DNA of 64,000 nt from NCBI GenBank assembly GCA_019119415.1, contig DWXB01000011.1, forward strand, positions 1 through 64,000, written 5' to 3'. Position 1 is the first letter of the stretch; every line of letters starts with the position of its first letter. Positions 62,948-64,000 of the stretch are shown piece after piece. The notes below the pieces were generated by a model that worked only from the letters and a program-made list of their open reading frames with translations, did no database searches and was not told the DNA's origin. The stretch is from Candidatus Ligilactobacillus avistercoris (GTDB taxonomy: Bacteria; Bacillota; Bacilli; Lactobacillales; Lactobacillaceae). The position numbers and the translations under genes were made by a program.

Positions 62948-63767
62948 TGTTGTTGCTCCAATGGAACGGTATGCACCGGCGTGGTTAGCGGAATCGTGGG
63001 ATCACGTCGGCCTGCAGTTGGGGGATAACCGGCAGGAAGTGCATAGGATGATGGTGACGTTGGATGTGCGGCCGGAAACCGTGGCCGAGGCCGTTGATGC
63101 CGGGGTGGACTTGATTTATGCGCACCACCCGGCAATGTTTCATGCGGTGAAGACCTTTGACCTTTCCGTGCCCCAAAACCAGATGTACGCGACCATCCTG
63201 CAGCACGGGATTACCGTGTACGCCGCCCATACAAACCTGGATAGTACGGCCAACGGGATGAATGATTGGTTGTGTGCTCAGCTGGGGTTAAAGGACGTCG
63301 CCGTGCTTATTCAGCCGGATGCTTCCCAGCAAGCGCACATCAAGGCAGAGCACCGCACCGGATTATACGGGCTCGGGCGGCTAGGAACGTTACCCCGCCC
63401 GTTGACGGCCCGGGGATTTGCGGATTACTGTGAGGAACACCTGAACGTTCCTGGATTACGGTTGATTACCCCTGACCATGACAAAATGATTTCCCGGGTA
63501 GCGGTCCTCGGCGGGAGTGGTGCTGGTTTTTATCAGGACGCGCTTGCGCAGGGGGCGGATGCCTACGTGACGGGGGATGTTGGCTATCATACCGCGCATG
63601 ACATGGTGGCGGCCGGACTAACGGTGGTTGATCCAGGACACCACATTGAGGTCGTCAGTGCTACGCATATGCGGCAACTCTTTGAGAAGTGGAACCAAGA
63701 AAATGAGTGGCACATCGACGTTATTCAGTCTAAAATTAACACTGAACCATTTGAGTTTATTAAGTAG
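62931..63767 (+). CDS. Nif3-like dinuclear metal centre protein (DUF34)
   Basis: A 278-residue member of the NIF3/YqfO family, which forms hexameric rings with two metal ions per subunit. Metal ligands are in YAHHPAMFH near 62, AAHTNLDSTANGMND near 97 and the C-terminal TGDVGYHTAHDM with GHHIEVV near 212-240. The 100-residue central insert of longer members is missing. ATG 62931 follows GGAGG inside trmK. Biochemical function is debated (possible GTP cyclohydrolase 1-like role). Confidence 0.9.
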   Translation: MVTVSDVVAPMERYAPAWLAESWDHVGLQLGDNRQEVHRMMVTLDVRPETVAEAVDAGVDLIYAHHPAMFHAVKTFDLSVPQNQMYATILQHGITVYAAHTNLDSTANGMNDWLCAQLGLKDVAVLIQPDASQQAHIKAEHRTGLYGLGRLGTLPRPLTARGFADYCEEHLNVPGLRLITPDHDKMISRVAVLGGSGAGFYQDALAQGADAYVTGDVGYHTAHDMVAAGLTVVDPGHHIEVVSATHMRQLFEKWNQENEWHIDVIQSKINTEPFEFIK

Positions 63768-63791
63768 GATTTTTAATGAGGTGATTAATTC

Positions 63792-64000
63792 ATGGCAAAA
63801 TATGAACAACTCGTTCCCCGGTTTTTAAAGTACGTTAAGACGGAAACACGGTCTGACGAGAACTCAACGACAATTCCGTCAACGCAGACCCAGGTGGAAT
63901 TTGCCAAGGAGCTGGCGGCGGAGTTAAAGGAAATCGGCCTTGATAACGTGCGGATTTCCAAGAAGAGCGGTTATGTTTTCGCCACCCTTCCAAGCAACAT
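63792..64000 (+). CDS. pepT: Peptidase T (tripeptidase), N-terminal fragment cut by window edge
   Basis: The first 69 codons are visible, beginning MAKYEQLVPRFLKYVKTETR, with SDENSTTIPSTQTQVEFAKEL close behind. This is the conserved N-terminus of PepT, a zinc aminotripeptidase of the M20 family that trims tripeptides in the cytoplasm. GAGGTG precedes the ATG. Catalytic residues lie beyond the window. Confidence 0.88.
   Translation, partial: MAKYEQLVPRFLKYVKTETRSDENSTTIPSTQTQVEFAKELAAELKEIGLDNVRISKKSGYVFATLPSN

Overview
The window looks like a chromosomal segment of a heterofermentative lactobacillus, most likely Limosilactobacillus (GC visibly near 50%, close to the L. fermentum group). The clues are the gene order phoH-ybeY-dgkA-era-recO followed by glyQS-dnaG-rpoD-trmK-nif3-pepT, a glycine T-box, a GlnR box on amtB, PurR-type boxes on the purine operon, and Gram-positive ribosome binding sites with frequent GTG and TTG starts. 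The genus is inference; no database was consulted.

Layout. 0-6 kb (minus strand): the edge of an IS3-type element, then an apparent operon read as malic enzyme, AEC-family malate-type permease and a thiamine-diphosphate 2-oxoacid decarboxylase, which together could turn malate into acetaldehyde. D-serine ammonia-lyase lies upstream. 6-14.3 kb: a membrane-anchored alpha/beta hydrolase, amtB under a near-perfect GlnR operator, a C26 glutamine-amidotransferase-like hydrolase with an APC permease, adenine deaminase, a drug-type MFS exporter and a HAD phosphatase. 14.3-15.8 kb: an AT-rich Xre-type regulator gene flanked by two related terminator-like repeats, and a compact candidate small RNA with two tandem units carrying CCACCTCC. 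15.8-25.6 kb: the purine operon purC-S-Q-L-F-M-N-H-D with tightly overlapping genes, preceded by a pair of PurBox cores (CGAA-N26-TTCG).

25.7-31.1 kb: a DHA2 exporter with an unusually large soluble loop and a divergent TetR regulator, a CDF cation transporter with an acidic loop, a small anchored protein and a secreted LysM protein. 31.2-36.5 kb is more AT-rich: AEC permease plus LysR regulator, divergent from a three-domain fumarate-reductase-like flavoprotein whose strong promoter overlaps a cre-like site, then a HicAB toxin-antitoxin pair. 36.7-41.2 kb: a YjeM-like permease, signal peptidase I, a small membrane protein, a TIM-barrel protein and DegV. 41.3-48.2 kb: rqcH, an HD phosphohydrolase and parE-parC. 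48.4-50.5 kb: plsY, then a complete ISL3-family insertion sequence.

50.6-64 kb is core housekeeping: phoH to recO, two tandem DUF975 membrane proteins, T-box-controlled glyQS, dnaG, rpoD, trmK, nif3 and the start of pepT. DnaG shows Gln in place of the usual His zinc ligand. The items most worth a second look are the tandem-repeat small RNA with its flanked regulator, the malate-to-acetaldehyde operon, the three-domain reductase with its cre-overlapped promoter, and the DnaG zinc-finger change. No rRNA, tRNA or CRISPR array was recognised.
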